A stretch of DNA of 40,564 bases from an uncultured Rhizobiaceae group bacterium (GCA_937930635.1 CALHCF010000024.1:1-40564), one strand, 5' to 3'. Positions 7,246 to 17,651 are shown, numbered from the stretch's first letter. Translations and numbers: made by a program. The notes: generated by a model from the letters alone, not told the origin.

Positions 7246-9534
7246 TCATCCAAATTTTCCGTTTCTTGGAAAACCTTTCGGCACCATCCGTCCGGCCTGA
7301 GCGCGTTCACCCAGGTATTCGCGCAGCTCACTTTGCCCGCGGGTATGAGAACGGCCAGCACTGTCATTCCAGCTTAGGCCGTTTTCCATCGAAAACACCC
7401 GGGCATCCTTCACGCCACCGTCCTTATATTTTTGCAGCCGAACGCCCTTGCCCCGGCTCATCTCAGGCACCTGATCAAGCGGGAAGATGATCAGCTTCCG
7501 GTTTTCACCAACCACAGCAACATGATCCGGCGCATTGCCGCCATCAGCCTCAACAACCGAACAAACAGCCGCTTCAACCGGCAGCTTCACGTTGAGAACC
7601 TGTTTGCCCTTTCGGGTGTTGGCAATCACATCTTCTTCGGCCACCAAAAACCCATTGCCCAGTGTGCTCACCACAAGTCTCTTTCGACCGGGCTTGTGGG
7701 TGAAAAGCGCGACAATGTCGGCGTCGTTTTCCATGTCGACCATAATGCGAACCGGTTCACCATGGCCGCGCCCGCCCGGCAACTTGTCACCGGTCAGCGT
7801 GTAAAACTTGCCTGCGGTGGTGAACATCAATATCCGATCAGTCGTCTCCGCATGAAACGCCGTCTTCAACTTGTCACCTTCCTTGAAGGTCAGTGAGGTG
7901 AAATCGGCGGCATGCCCCTTGAGTGCCCGTATCCATCCTTTTTCTGAAACGACAACCGTAATCGGTTCCTTCTCGATCATGGCAGCCGCGACGGCTTCCA
8001 TATCAATTTCGACAGCCTCTTCGAAGGTGGAGCGCCGCGCGCCGACTTCAGTATCCTTGCCAAATTTCTTTTTGGTCTGACCAATTTCCCAACCGACCGT
8101 TTTCCAGAGCTGTTCCTCGTTGGCAAGCAGCGTTTCAAGGCCGGTCTTTTCTTCTGTCAGGTCAGAAAACTCCTGACGAATTTCAACCTCTTCCAACTTG
8201 TGCAAACGCCGCAGCCGCAGGTTGAGAATGGCCTCAGCCTGGTTGTCAGTAATCTCAAAGCGCGCAATCAAGGCCTGTTTGGGATGGTCTTCTGTTCGAA
8301 TGATCTGAATGACTTCGTCAATATTGAGATAGGCAACAAGATATCCGCCCAGAATCTCCAGGCGCTTTTCAATCTGACCCAAACGAAAGTTCGAGCGACG
8401 GATTAAAACTTCCTTGCGGTGATCAAGCCAGGCGCGCAGCACCTCCCGCAGGTTCATCACCCTGGGCACCTTGCCACCATCCAGCACGTTCATATTGAGG
8501 GCAAAGCGTGATTCCAGATCAGTGGTGCGAAACAACTGCTCCATCAGGAGCGCGGGATCGACGGACCGCGATTTCGGCTCAAACACGATACGGATGTCTT
8601 CCGCGCTTTCGTCACGAACATCAGCCAAAAGCGGCAACTTGCGCGCCAGCAGCAACTCAGCTGTCTTTTCAATCAGTTTGGATTTTTGAACCTGATAGGG
8701 AATTTCGGTGACGACAATCTGCCAGGTGCCGCGCCCGGCATCTTCCTTTTCCCAGCGCGCCCGCACCCGAAAACCGCCCCGTCCTGTCTTGTAGGCCTCA
8801 AGTATCGCGTCTTTGGGTTCAACAATAACACCGCCGGTTGGAAAGTCCGGACCAGGCACAAATTCAATCAGCTTGTCGAAGCCGGCATTGGGGAACTTGA
8901 TCAGGTGCAATGCGGCATTGCAAAGCTCTTCGGCATTGTGAGGCGGGATATTGGTCGCCATCCCCACCGCAATACCGGCAGCGCCATTGGCCAGCAGGTT
9001 TGGGAACGCGCCGGGCAGAACAACGGGTTCTTCATCCGCTTCATCGTAATTGGGTCGGAAATCGACAGCATCCTCGGTAATCCCCGCCAGTATCGCCGTC
9101 GCGACCTCCGTCATGCGCGCTTCGGTATAACGCATGGCAGCGGGATTATCGCCATCGATATTGCCGAAGTTCCCCTGCCCGTCGACCAATGGATAGCGTT
9201 GCGCAAAACTTTGAGCCAGACGCACCAGAGCATCATAGACCGACTGGTCGCCATGGGGGTGATATTTACCGATCACATCACCGACGATACGGGCACATTT
9301 CTTGAACGCCGTATCCGGGTTCAGGCGAAGCTCCCGCATGGCGTGGAGAATGCGGCGATGAACCGGCTTCAGCCCGTCGCGCACGTCCGGCAGTGCACGG
9401 CCCATAATGGTAGACAGCGCATAGGCAAGATAGCGTTCTTCAAGCGCAGCTTTAAGGTCAACGGGTTCGACGCCATCGTCGTCACCGCTACCACCAGAAG
9501 AGCCGTCAGACGGCGGAATCAAATCGTTTCCCAT
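7246..9534 (-). CDS. parC: DNA topoisomerase IV subunit A
   Basis: The protein has 762 residues, typical for ParC and shorter than most GyrA. The breakage-reunion domain has HPHGD at 92-96, the catalytic tyrosine Tyr136 in AAMRYTEAR, and GNFGNIDGD just before it. The C-terminal beta-pinwheel has degenerate blades ([25 protein letters not shown]) and no canonical GyrA box, which favours ParC over GyrA. With ParE it decatenates daughter chromosomes. Residue 97, the place of the quinolone-contacting serine in E. coli ParC, is Gln here, which I recall as common in alphaproteobacterial ParC. The extreme N terminus is Gly/Ser/Asp-rich. parE is not in the window. The gene diverges from an exported protein with about 145 bases between. 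Confidence 0.93.
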   Translation of the reverse strand: MGNDLIPPSDGSSGGSGDDDGVEPVDLKAALEERYLAYALSTIMGRALPDVRDGLKPVHRRILHAMRELRLNPDTAFKKCARIVGDVIGKYHPHGDQSVYDALVRLAQSFAQRYPLVDGQGNFGNIDGDNPAAMRYTEARMTEVATAILAGITEDAVDFRPNYDEADEEPVVLPGAFPNLLANGAAGIAVGMATNIPPHNAEELCNAALHLIKFPNAGFDKLIEFVPGPDFPTGGVIVEPKDAILEAYKTGRGGFRVRARWEKEDAGRGTWQIVVTEIPYQVQKSKLIEKTAELLLARKLPLLADVRDESAEDIRIVFEPKSRSVDPALLMEQLFRTTDLESRFALNMNVLDGGKVPRVMNLREVLRAWLDHRKEVLIRRSNFRLGQIEKRLEILGGYLVAYLNIDEVIQIIRTEDHPKQALIARFEITDNQAEAILNLRLRRLHKLEEVEIRQEFSDLTEEKTGLETLLANEEQLWKTVGWEIGQTKKKFGKDTEVGARRSTFEEAVEIDMEAVAAAMIEKEPITVVVSEKGWIRALKGHAADFTSLTFKEGDKLKTAFHAETTDRILMFTTAGKFYTLTGDKLPGGRGHGEPVRIMVDMENDADIVALFTHKPGRKRLVVSTLGNGFLVAEEDVIANTRKGKQVLNVKLPVEAAVCSVVEADGGNAPDHVAVVGENRKLIIFPLDQVPEMSRGKGVRLQKYKDGGVKDARVFSMENGLSWNDSAGRSHTRGQSELREYLGERAQAGRMVPKGFPRNGKFG

Positions 9535-9679
9535 GCGATCCCGATAGCGTTTTCAGGGATTGCGAGCAAGACACCATCCCCGTTTGTCTCGCTGTCCACA
9601 ATGTGCAACATATCACATTTCCAACGCAGTTTCGCAGCTAACATGCGGGATTGCAGTCTATACGTTTCAAGGAAATTAT

Positions 9680-11164
9680 ATGCCCCTTTCCCATCCTCGC
9701 GCCACCCGGCTGATCGCCCTGACGACTGTCTTTTTATGTGGCAGTTCGCTTGCTCATGCGCTGGAAGGCAAAGCCCTTCTGGACAAGTACATCAGTCTGG
9801 CTGAATCCCGCGGCACGACATTTCAGTTTGGTTCTGTCGAGGAGCAGTCCAGCGACAGCTTCACGCTTTCCGATATCACAATCACCAACAAAAAAGGCCA
9901 GACGGTCACTGTTGGTTCGCTCTCGTTTGGGAAATTTCGTGAAACCGATGAAGGGCACATAACCTACGACAAGATCGAGCTTGCCAATCTGAGGGGAGAA
10001 ACTCTTGAAAAGAAACCGTTCGGCATCGCCTCCGTGCTTGCCGCAGCCGGTGACGTGCCTGTTTCGATTCTTGAAGGCGGGCTGACGGCTGAAGAGAAAA
10101 AGAAACGCATCAAGTTTGGAGAACTCACGTTTTCCGGTTTCGCGGTAGACGCAGAAAAGACCAAGGTGACGACTGACAAGTTCTCTATCATCAACGCTGA
10201 TATACCGCTTGATTTTCGTTATGATCAAAAACAGACCTATGAAGGTGCCATCGCCGCGCCGATGACATTTGATAATCTGTCGATTGCGGGAGTTTCCGGC
10301 TCGGCTCAAGGTGTCGACTGGCAGATCGGCTCGATGTCAATTGATGATGCCAGCGTCCCAACATCGACCCAGGCCGATATACTGGAGTGGTTGAAGGTCT
10401 ATTCCCGCATGTCCATCGACAATGTGAAATTTGCCATCGGCGGAGCCGATATTTTTGCCATGGGCACACTCAATGGCACAATCGACAAGCCCGATGGTGA
10501 TGGCACGATAAACACGAAGTCGGCCATGGAAGGGCTGTGGGTCAACCTGAAAGCAATCCCGGATCCCCAAACTCAGGCCATTGCCCAGCAACTCGGCTAT
10601 CAGACTGTTGAAGGGTCGATGACCGGCGACGGATCCTACAATATCGGAACCGGTCGCATGTCCGTCAGTAATATGGTTTTGAAGCTCAAGGATATGTTCG
10701 ATATCGGTTTCGACTACGCCTTGACCGGCTACACCCAGGACGTGGCGCAGAAGCTCAATGACGTGCAGCTCAAGATCGCTCAGGGAACCCCGCCAGCGGG
10801 TGCTTTTGCGGGGGTCCTTCCTGAACTCAAAAACGTCAAGTTGGAAAATCTCAAAGTCGGCGTCACCGACCACTCGCTTACCGGGCGGCTTCTCGACTTT
10901 CAGGCCAAACAGATGGGCACAACCGGCGATCAGCTGGCGCGCGGTGCGCCGGTTATGCTTGGCCTTGGAATGGCAAGACTTCAGATGCCGGAATTTTCTG
11001 AAATGGTAACGCAGGCTGTCGGCAAGTTCCTGGAAACACGGGGCACGCTGACTGTCGAGGCCGTGCCGCCTCAACCTGTTTCAATCATTGATGTGGTTGT
11101 TGCAGGACAATCAGACCCAACCAAGGTTCCCGGGATTCTCAATCTGAAAGTCAATGCCCAATAA
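9680..11164 (+). CDS. Uncharacterised exported protein, repetitive beta-rich (AsmA/DUF945-like architecture)
   Basis: I do not recognise a named family. Start ATG 9680 has AAGGAAA directly upstream and gives a signal peptide with cleavage after AHA, for a total of 494 residues. The mature part is made of repeated short strands of alternating polar and hydrophobic residues with many Asp-Asn-Leu/Val turns (for example ITYDKIELANLRGE, MTFDNLSIAGVSG and MSIDNVKFAIGG). No cysteines, no membrane span after the signal and no catalytic motif are visible. The pattern resembles periplasmic beta-taco or AsmA-like and DUF945-like proteins that run along the envelope, but this is analogy only. It diverges from parC and is followed by the ogt gene. 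Confidence 0.8.
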   Translation: MPLSHPRATRLIALTTVFLCGSSLAHALEGKALLDKYISLAESRGTTFQFGSVEEQSSDSFTLSDITITNKKGQTVTVGSLSFGKFRETDEGHITYDKIELANLRGETLEKKPFGIASVLAAAGDVPVSILEGGLTAEEKKKRIKFGELTFSGFAVDAEKTKVTTDKFSIINADIPLDFRYDQKQTYEGAIAAPMTFDNLSIAGVSGSAQGVDWQIGSMSIDDASVPTSTQADILEWLKVYSRMSIDNVKFAIGGADIFAMGTLNGTIDKPDGDGTINTKSAMEGLWVNLKAIPDPQTQAIAQQLGYQTVEGSMTGDGSYNIGTGRMSVSNMVLKLKDMFDIGFDYALTGYTQDVAQKLNDVQLKIAQGTPPAGAFAGVLPELKNVKLENLKVGVTDHSLTGRLLDFQAKQMGTTGDQLARGAPVMLGLGMARLQMPEFSEMVTQAVGKFLETRGTLTVEAVPPQPVSIIDVVVAGQSDPTKVPGILNLKVNAQ

Positions 11165-11269
11165 CCGTCTGCACCCATGCGCACATGGGACCCCAGGGGC
11201 CCCGGTGGCCCCGGTGCCTCATGTCGCCCCTGCCGCTCCTACCGCGTTCAGATATTGTGTTGGAACCCT

Positions 11270-11303
11270 CAGCGGCACGGCCATCAGTTTGGCCGGGCCG
11301 CTG
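11270..11303 (+). terminator. Stem-loop after the exported-protein gene
   Basis: CAGCGGC (11270-11276) pairs with GCCGCTG (11297-11303), and inside it GGCCA (11279-11283) pairs with TGGCC (11290-11294) around a TCAGTT loop. It lies about 105 bases after the upstream stop and 15 before the ogt start. The T-run is poor (AAGGCTTTAGCTT), so it may be a weak terminator or a leader structure. Confidence 0.4.
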
Positions 11304-11317
11304 AAGGCTTTAGCTTA

Positions 11318-11830
11318 ATGGTGAGCCGGACTTTGCCCGTAAACGCGAAACACATTGCCGACACGGATCGGTTGCAGATGCGTGTCAAAAGCCCCTTCGG
11401 GTTTTTGACACTCACTCAGGCCGGAGACCATCTCGCCGCAATCGATTGGGAGCATGATGATCTCGGCGGAGCCACATCGACGCCATTGCTCAAGGAAGCC
11501 GGGAGCCAGCTCACCGCCTATTTTGAGGGGCGGCTGAAAGAATTTGAACTTCCGCTGAGACCGGGAGGCGATTCATTTCAGCAAGCGGTCTGCACTGCCA
11601 TGCTGGAAATCCCCTACGGCGAAACCACGACCTATGGTGCTATTGCCGAAAAACTTGACACTTTCGGCCAACCGGTTGGAAACGCCTGCGGCTTAAATAC
11701 CATTCCGATTATCATTCCATGCCATCGGGTGCTGGCGGCCAACGGTATCGGCGGCTATTCTGGAGACGGTGGTGTGGAGCGCAAGATCGAGCTGCTGAAA
11801 ATGGAGGGCGGTTACCCTTATCTGCTGTAA
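11318..11830 (+). CDS. ogt: Methylated-DNA--[protein]-cysteine S-methyltransferase
   Basis: From ATG 11318 the protein has 170 residues, as expected for Ogt-type proteins. An upstream in-frame start at 11177 would add a Pro/Gly-rich stretch that is not family-like and would span the stem-loop. The N-terminal ribonuclease-like domain (SPFGFLTLTQAGDHLAAIDW) is followed by the DNA-binding part with IPYGETTTYGAIAE, GNACGLNTIPIIIPCHRV and GIGGYSG. The active-site cysteine is Cys135 in PCHR. It removes O6-alkyl groups from guanine in a single suicidal transfer. The finger region reads ACGLN, as in variants with no arginine finger. A stem-loop sits just upstream. Confidence 0.9.
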   Translation: MVSRTLPVNAKHIADTDRLQMRVKSPFGFLTLTQAGDHLAAIDWEHDDLGGATSTPLLKEAGSQLTAYFEGRLKEFELPLRPGGDSFQQAVCTAMLEIPYGETTTYGAIAEKLDTFGQPVGNACGLNTIPIIIPCHRVLAANGIGGYSGDGGVERKIELLKMEGGYPYLL

Positions 11831-11853
11831 CGGCTTTGCCTCCGTTCAAAGTC

Positions 11854-12453
11854 TTATCTGTTGTAAAAGCTGGTCCAGACAGCGAGACCCACCACAACCA
11901 CCATCATCAGGGCCATTGTCCGGTTAATGCGCTGCTGAACAACCGGACTAAGCTGCATCCGCTGCAGCGAAACCCCCGCTCCCAGCCACAGAATATGAAT
12001 TGGAATCCACACCGCATTCAAAAGCAGAAATTTCAAGCTCGCCTCGAACACAAGACTATCTGGCCAGAAGGGGAAGTTTGAAAAGACAAACGTACCGACC
12101 GCATAGGCCTTGGGATTGATGATCTGCAACGTGATACCGCCCCAAATGCCCGGTGGCTTTTCAGCCGCAATAAAGCCGACCTTCGACCCGGCAAACGCCA
12201 CGCGGGATGCCAGATAAAGAAGATAACCGGTGGACAGGATCGTGAAGACAATGCGGGTACGCTCATCCGCGAAAAATATTGCAGCAAGACCCGTGGCAGC
12301 GGCCAGCATCACGGCATTTGACCCCAAAAACAGCCCCGTTCCATAGGCCCAGCCGGGCCTGTAGCCAAATGCGGCGCCCACTCCGGCAAGCGAAAGTACG
12401 CCGGGGCCTGGTGTAATCAGCAGAAAAAATATGGCAATTGTGAATGTCAGCAT
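11854..12453 (-). CDS. LysE/RhtB-family exporter
   Basis: The 199-residue protein has about six hydrophobic spans. It starts with the LysE/RhtB pattern (FFLLITPGPGVLSLAGVGAAFG), followed by GYLLYLASR after the third span and NPKAYAVGTFVFSNF in the middle. Members export amino acids (lysine, homoserine, threonine, leucine) or related metabolites through the inner membrane; the substrate here is unknown. I chose ATG 12453 because it puts the first span at the N terminus, as in the family; a longer frame from 12495 adds a charged extension. It converges with ogt and diverges from the SRPBCC gene. Confidence 0.88.
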   Translation of the reverse strand: MLTFTIAIFFLLITPGPGVLSLAGVGAAFGYRPGWAYGTGLFLGSNAVMLAAATGLAAIFFADERTRIVFTILSTGYLLYLASRVAFAGSKVGFIAAEKPPGIWGGITLQIINPKAYAVGTFVFSNFPFWPDSLVFEASLKFLLLNAVWIPIHILWLGAGVSLQRMQLSPVVQQRINRTMALMMVVVVGLAVWTSFYNR

Positions 12454-12664
12454 CGGGCCACAGAGCCTGCGGGCAGTCCACCAACTTCCCGCCACGGCTG
12501 CGACATGGATGGTGAGTTGTTGTTGGTAAATGTAACTAATGGGCGCTTGTACATATTAAATTCCACAACCCAAGCATTTTAAGGATAAAGATTCACCTTA
12601 CGGAAAGGGCTTGGTGCTAATTGACGTAAACAGAGCAGAAAGTGTTTTACTGAGGGGATCAATC

Positions 12665-13225
12665 GTGGACAATACAACAGCACCCGAGCTGTCAAAAGAC
12701 CTTACATCATTTGCACGGTGCGAGGTGGATATTCTGATTGACATCAAAGCCAAAGATTTTTTCCGCTGGTATGTTGATGAGCCGATTGAAAACTTCATGC
12801 TTGGCACACTTTCTGTGTCACCCATTATCTGCACCGAAATGCTCGATGGTCCAAAATGGGGAAAGGTCGGTTCCGCGCGCAAGATCTTCTTCAAGGATAA
12901 GTCGACGGCGCTGGAAAAAATTCTCAAAACCGATTTCCCGCATGGGTATGAATACCAGCCATGGGCCTTCACAAACCCCGTTCGTTTCCTGAGCGATTAC
13001 GCTTTGGCGACCATGAAGGTCGAAGATGTCAATGGCAAAGCACGGGTTATCTGGAACTATGGCTTCCACGCCAAGAACTCTGTCGCGCTTCCTCTTTTGA
13101 ACTTGTTTGTTCGCCTCGATTGGCGGCGCAACATGACCAATGCGCTGGGTTTGCTCAAAGAGCATCTGGAAACTCACGGCACCGGCAAGCGCATGCATGA
13201 AATCAAAGAGCAGGAAGCAGCTTAA
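12665..13225 (+). CDS. SRPBCC (START-like) domain protein
   Basis: The GTG start at 12665 has GAGGGG at 12652-12657, a strong ribosome binding site with good spacing, so I prefer it to the TTG at 12611. The protein then has 186 residues. It begins DILIDIKAKDFFRWYVDEP and continues with alternating strands, WGKVGSARKIFFKDKS, LSDYALATMKVEDVNG, ARVIWNYGFHAKN, and a long C-terminal helix (NMTNALGLLKEHLETHG). This matches the helix-grip SRPBCC fold, used to bind hydrophobic ligands or catalyse polyketide-cyclase-like steps. Neither a ligand nor a partner is obvious. It stands alone, divergent from the LysE-type exporter. Confidence 0.7.
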   Translation: MDNTTAPELSKDLTSFARCEVDILIDIKAKDFFRWYVDEPIENFMLGTLSVSPIICTEMLDGPKWGKVGSARKIFFKDKSTALEKILKTDFPHGYEYQPWAFTNPVRFLSDYALATMKVEDVNGKARVIWNYGFHAKNSVALPLLNLFVRLDWRRNMTNALGLLKEHLETHGTGKRMHEIKEQEAA

Positions 13226-13252
13226 CCCGCTGGTCGCAAGAGCCGCAGCCTA

Positions 13253-13284
13253 GGGGGCAGCATTGGGGGGCAGCCCGGGGGCAG
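13253..13284 (+). repeat. Three short GGGGGCAG repeats
   Basis: GGGGGCAG occurs at 13253-13260, 13266-13273 and 13277-13284, spaced by 13 and 11 bases. The stretch lies in the gap between two convergent genes. No function is evident; it looks like local slippage. Confidence 0.6.
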
Positions 13285-13348
13285 TCTTGACCGGCGAGGC
13301 CCCAGATGCGTCAGGTTTCAGGCACGGCTGATATCTACTGGGGCGAAG

Positions 13349-15214
13349 TCATTTCAAATGTTGCACCAGAGCGGTGTCAAACAGATGTTCTGCGGCATTC
13401 GCCGAAATGTGGTGAGCGTCGATATAGACCCTGTAATTATCAATGCTCGTGCGGCACGTGTCCGTTTTACAAAACGTTTTGACCGGATCGATAAGACGCG
13501 CTGACGGGTGTTTTGCGACCACTTGCGCAACCTGCATTGTGGTTTGCGGAGCTATCTTGTCAAAGGCCCCCGTCTCGCAAATGGACTCGTCCAGGATGTA
13601 GCTGTGATGGCGGCCACAACGGTGGGTGGCGCGCGGCAACTGGGGCATTTGCCCGACCACCAGAACAAGCCTGTCAGAATGCGCCGCAAGAAAGCGGTCC
13701 AGCGCATCCAGCATCTTCTCTTGTTCAGGATACCCGCGCCATCGTTGAGCAACGACAAGGGGAACACCGGGATATTGGCGAAAGCGCCGGTCGGCCACCT
13801 TTGAAAGTGCCTCACAGGGTTTCTTGAATTCATTGACCCCGGTCGCCATTGGTATGTTGCAGGAGGGGGCCGTCAGGACCAGTGCGCCCTTCCCTTCTCT
13901 TGTGGCCCAATTGTGGAAACCGGCAGTCAGATGGGTCGCATGTGAATCGCCTGTCAAAATGACCGCCGGATCGCCTTCAGCACCTATGGGGCATTCGTGA
14001 ATCTTCTTGCAGGGATAATATCCCTCATTGCCCACCAGATATTTGGTTTTCAAATGCCAGGACCAGCCGCCGCTGAACCAGGCGGTGATCATTGTTGCCG
14101 CACAGACACCCGACACGAGACCACATTTCTTTGCAAAGGCCGGGTAATTTCGTGTCTCCCCTGTGCGTGCACGAAAGCGACGCTCGACCAAAAAGAACAA
14201 CAAAATCGCCAGCGCCAATGTCAGCAAAATTGCCCAAATGCGGTCATCTGGTTGAACCGTTCCAGACATGCGCGCAGCGGCAAAGAACACCATGACAGGC
14301 CAGTGCACGAGATACAAAGAATAGGAAATCAACCCAAGGCCAACCGAGACCGGGTTTGCAAGGACGCGGCCAAGGCCACCAGATGACGCAGTTGCAATGA
14401 CCAGCGCCGCGCCAACACAGGGCAGCAGGCCCGGCAAACCAGGAAGCCCGCTCTCAGGGTTGAATGTCAAAGCTGAAAACACGATCAGCAACAGGCCAAG
14501 GCCGGTCAGAAGGTCGGCGAACAGCCGGTTTTTAGCGCGAATATCGGGGCACCAGACGAGAAGCCCGCCAAGGACAAATTCCCATATTCGAAAAAAAGGC
14601 CAGTAAAAAGCAATGCGGGGCTGCTGATCAATAAGCAGTTCCGCGGCCGCCAGCGACGCGACCATGACAACGAGCGAAACGAGAAAAATACCCCGAAATC
14701 CAAAATATCGCAGAACCAGAAAGGTCGTAAAAGGCGCAACGAGATAGAACTGTTCTTCAACGCCAAGTGACCAGGTATGCAACAGCGGGTACAAGGCATC
14801 AGGGTCATCGAAATAGCCGACCCGACCGCTGAAATAGAAATTGGAAACGCCAAACAGCGCCGTTGGTCCCTGAAGCCCCAATCGTTTGAGATCGTCAATG
14901 GACAGCACAAACAGGGACGCAAGAAAAACCAGAACGACCGTGACGATTAGCGCCGGAACCAGGCGGCGTATTCTTCGGCCATAGAAGTGCCCGAAGGAAA
15001 ATTCGCCACGATGCATTTGCACCAGCATCAGGCGGGTTATCAGATAGCCCGAAATCACAAAAAAGACGTCGACGCCCACATAGCCGCCCGGCATCCAGCC
15101 GTATCCGGCATGGAACAGAATGACCAGAACCACCGCGACCGCTCTCAGCCCGTCAATCTCAGGCCGATACGTGTTTCCTGAAACAACAGCTGACGGAGCG
15201 GAGTTAATCAGCAC
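13349..15214 (-). CDS. OafA/YrhL-like acyltransferase with C-terminal SGNH domain
   Basis: The protein has 621 residues. The N-terminal membrane acyltransferase-3 domain (about 15-370) starts with the hallmark YRPEIDGLRAVAVV, then FHAG, PGGYVGVDVFFVISGYL and HTWSLGVEEQFYL, with about ten spans. The C-terminal periplasmic SGNH domain shows ILTGDSHATH (catalytic Ser424) and the closing D--H block in DAHHIS. Such two-domain proteins O-acetylate surface polysaccharides, LPS O-antigen or peptidoglycan: the membrane part passes acetyl groups across, and the SGNH part transfers them. The acceptor is unknown. It lies just downstream of aspS on the same strand with an 8-base gap, but no polysaccharide cluster surrounds it. 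Confidence 0.9.
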   Translation of the reverse strand: MLINSAPSAVVSGNTYRPEIDGLRAVAVVLVILFHAGYGWMPGGYVGVDVFFVISGYLITRLMLVQMHRGEFSFGHFYGRRIRRLVPALIVTVVLVFLASLFVLSIDDLKRLGLQGPTALFGVSNFYFSGRVGYFDDPDALYPLLHTWSLGVEEQFYLVAPFTTFLVLRYFGFRGIFLVSLVVMVASLAAAELLIDQQPRIAFYWPFFRIWEFVLGGLLVWCPDIRAKNRLFADLLTGLGLLLIVFSALTFNPESGLPGLPGLLPCVGAALVIATASSGGLGRVLANPVSVGLGLISYSLYLVHWPVMVFFAAARMSGTVQPDDRIWAILLTLALAILLFFLVERRFRARTGETRNYPAFAKKCGLVSGVCAATMITAWFSGGWSWHLKTKYLVGNEGYYPCKKIHECPIGAEGDPAVILTGDSHATHLTAGFHNWATREGKGALVLTAPSCNIPMATGVNEFKKPCEALSKVADRRFRQYPGVPLVVAQRWRGYPEQEKMLDALDRFLAAHSDRLVLVVGQMPQLPRATHRCGRHHSYILDESICETGAFDKIAPQTTMQVAQVVAKHPSARLIDPVKTFCKTDTCRTSIDNYRVYIDAHHISANAAEHLFDTALVQHLK

Positions 15215-15222
15215 AGCGTTGA

Positions 15223-17034
15223 CTACTGATCGCTGTCAGAAACCGACTCTGTTCCACGGGGCAAATTCAGTTTGAGGTGAAGATCCTTCAACTGCGGCTT
15301 GTCCACATCACCCGGCGCGCCCATCAGCAGATCCCTGGCCTGCTGGTTCATGGGGAACATGGTGATCTCCCGCAGGTTCTTGGTGCCGCACAGCAACATG
15401 ACAATACGGTCCACACCAGCCGCCATGCCTCCATGGGGTGGCGCGCCATACTGAAATGCACGGTACAAACCGCCAAACCGTTCCTCAACGACTTCCTTTG
15501 ACAGCCCCGCGATCTCGAAGGCCTTGACCATCGTATCGGGCAAGTGGTTGCGAATCCCACCGGACGCAAGTTCAAAACCGTTGCACACCATGTCGTACTG
15601 CATGGCATCAATCGTGAGCGGGTCCTCGTTCTCCAGTGCATCCAGGCCGCCCTTGGGCATTGAAAACGGGTTGTGAGAAAATTCGACCTTCTTGTTTTCT
15701 TCATCCCATTCATAGAACGGGAAATCGACAATCCAGCAGAACTCAAACGCATCTTCGTCAATCAGCCCGGCTTCCTCACCAGCCTTGTCTCTGGCCTCTC
15801 CCGCAAATCCGGCAAACTTGGCCGGGTCACCGGCGGCGAAGAAAACAGCATCGCCGATTTCCAGACCAAGCTGATTGCGGATCGCTTCCGTCCGTTCCTC
15901 ACCAATATTTTTGGCAATGGGACCCGCCGCATCAAACTTGCCTTCAAGTTCGCGCCAGAAAATGTAGCCCATTCCAGGCTGTCCCTGCTGCTGCGCCCAT
16001 GAATTCATCCGATCGCAATGCTTGCGGCTGCCTGCCCCTTTTACCGGGATCGCCCACACCTCATGCTGGTCGCTTGCATCGAGAATGCCGGCAAACACCT
16101 TAAAGCCCGACCCGCGGAAATGTTCCGACACGTTCTGCATTTCAATCGGGTTGCGCAAATCCGGCTTGTCGCTCCCGTATTTGCGCATGGCTTCTTTGTA
16201 GGGAATGCGCGGGAAGTTTTCTGTCACGCGCTTGTCTCCCGCAAACGCCTTGAAGCAATCGCGGATGACCGGCTCCATGGTCGAGAGAACATCGTCCTCT
16301 TCAACAAAACTCATTTCCACATCCAGCTGATAAAATTCGCCCGGCAACCGGTCCGCGCGCGGGTCTTCATCGCGAAAGCAGGGAGCGATCTGGAAATAGC
16401 GGTCAAAGCCGCTCATCATGATCAGCTGCTTATACTGCTGCGGAGCCTGCGGCAGCGCATAGAACTGACCAGGGTGGATTCGGCTTGGCACGAGAAAGTC
16501 CCGCGCACCTTCCGGTGACGATGCGGTCAAAATGGGTGTCGAAAACTCATTGAACCCCGCTTCACGCATACGCGTGCGCATGTCGTGGATAATGTCCATC
16601 CGGGTCATGATGTTGTTGTGCAGGGTCTCGCGTCGCAGATCGAGAAAACGGTATTTCAGCCGCACATCTTCGGGATAATCGAGTTCTCCAAAAACAGGCA
16701 ATGGCAATTCTGCTGCCTTGGACAATTCTTCTATCTCGCGAGCGTAAACCTCAATCTCTCCCGTCGGCAGGTTCGTGTTCACGGTCTCAGCGCTCCGTGC
16801 CTTCACATCACCATCAATGCGGATCACCCATTCCGAGCGCACGGCTTCTGCCAAAGCAAAACCCTTGGAATCAGGATCAACAACGACCTGGGTGATTCCA
16901 TAGTGATCACGCAAGTCAATGAACAGAACTCCACCATGGTCACGAACCCGGTGGACCCAGCCAGAAAGACGTGTGGTGTTGCCCACATCGCTGGCGCGAA
17001 GGTCGGCACAGGTGTGGCTGCGATAGCGGTGCAT
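15223..17034 (-). CDS. aspS: Aspartate--tRNA ligase
   Basis: The product is a class II aminoacyl-tRNA synthetase of 603 residues, bacterial type. The N-terminal OB-fold anticodon-binding domain ([20 protein letters not shown]) is followed by motif 2 ([20 protein letters not shown]). The bacterial GAD insertion lies in the middle, and motif 3 is [11 protein letters not shown] near the end. The tail beyond the core is short and acidic (ESVSDSDQ). I chose ATG 17034 (MHRYRSHTC), which matches the family start; the frame continues upstream without homology. Many alphaproteobacteria have a non-discriminating form that also charges tRNA-Asn for the Asp-to-Asn transamidation route; whether this one does is not settled here. 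An ABM monooxygenase lies upstream on the same strand. Confidence 0.95.
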   Translation of the reverse strand: MHRYRSHTCADLRASDVGNTTRLSGWVHRVRDHGGVLFIDLRDHYGITQVVVDPDSKGFALAEAVRSEWVIRIDGDVKARSAETVNTNLPTGEIEVYAREIEELSKAAELPLPVFGELDYPEDVRLKYRFLDLRRETLHNNIMTRMDIIHDMRTRMREAGFNEFSTPILTASSPEGARDFLVPSRIHPGQFYALPQAPQQYKQLIMMSGFDRYFQIAPCFRDEDPRADRLPGEFYQLDVEMSFVEEDDVLSTMEPVIRDCFKAFAGDKRVTENFPRIPYKEAMRKYGSDKPDLRNPIEMQNVSEHFRGSGFKVFAGILDASDQHEVWAIPVKGAGSRKHCDRMNSWAQQQGQPGMGYIFWRELEGKFDAAGPIAKNIGEERTEAIRNQLGLEIGDAVFFAAGDPAKFAGFAGEARDKAGEEAGLIDEDAFEFCWIVDFPFYEWDEENKKVEFSHNPFSMPKGGLDALENEDPLTIDAMQYDMVCNGFELASGGIRNHLPDTMVKAFEIAGLSKEVVEERFGGLYRAFQYGAPPHGGMAAGVDRIVMLLCGTKNLREITMFPMNQQARDLLMGAPGDVDKPQLKDLHLKLNLPRGTESVSDSDQ

Positions 17035-17166
17035 GGGGGTGTTTCCTGATACTGGGGAGCGGGCTTGCCCAAAGGCAGCCCCATTGCGCGGGTTTTGACC
17101 CCGACAACCACCAGAAGTCAAGGTTTGCCGCTGCCCGAACCGGTGCGGTCCCGCAGGCTGATTACT

Positions 17167-17538
17167 TCACGGTCTCGCATCGCTGCTGCTTTGGTCATGA
17201 TGCTCGACACTGTCCACCGGAGTCTGATCACGGTCGAACATGCCATAGTCGCGCATGACGCTGAGAACACGCAGCCGGTAATTTGAAAACACCTCACTGC
17301 GTCCCATGGCCTGCGCGCGGCGGTGGGAGGCAAGATTGCGCCAGGCGGTGACGGCCTCTTCGTTTTCATAAAATGAGATCGACAGCAGTTTTTTGGGGTT
17401 TGTCAGGCTTTGAAAACGCTCAACGGAGATAAATCCGTCTATTTTTTCCAGATCTGATCGCAGCCCTGCAGCAATGTCCAGATATTGCGCCTTGCGGTCA
17501 GGATGGGGAAACACCTCAAAAATAATCGCTATCATCAA
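17167..17538 (-). CDS. Antibiotic biosynthesis monooxygenase (ABM) domain protein
   Basis: The 123-residue protein has a single ABM ferredoxin-like domain over the first 100 residues: IAIIFEVFPHPDRKAQYLDIA, a helix, GFISVERFQSLTNPKKLLSISFYENEEAVTAWR, then HRRAQAMGRSEVFSNYRLRV. Members are small dimers, either cofactor-less oxygenases, heme-degrading enzymes or proteins of unknown role. The tail after residue 105 is polar and probably disordered (SVEHHDQSSSD). Two ATG codons in a row (17538, 17535) leave the start uncertain by one residue. It is upstream of aspS on the same strand. Confidence 0.85.
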   Translation of the reverse strand: MMIAIIFEVFPHPDRKAQYLDIAAGLRSDLEKIDGFISVERFQSLTNPKKLLSISFYENEEAVTAWRNLASHRRAQAMGRSEVFSNYRLRVLSVMRDYGMFDRDQTPVDSVEHHDQSSSDARP

Positions 17539-17651
17539 CCTGCTGCCTTTTTTGAAATCCGGCGATCAGTGTGCGCAACGGACCTGTATTTCACAACAGG
17601 CTTTTTCCCTGTCGCCGGGGGTTCAGGACAGTCTGTGCTTGCCGAGTTCAC

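Noticed and set aside
8686..9804. Long plus-strand open frame opposite parC
   Set aside because: It runs antisense to clear parC motifs and its translation has no family features; a shadow of parC codon bias.
13253..13284. CRISPR-like short repeats
   Set aside because: Units are only eight bases with spacers of three to five; no cas genes; simple slippage repeats.
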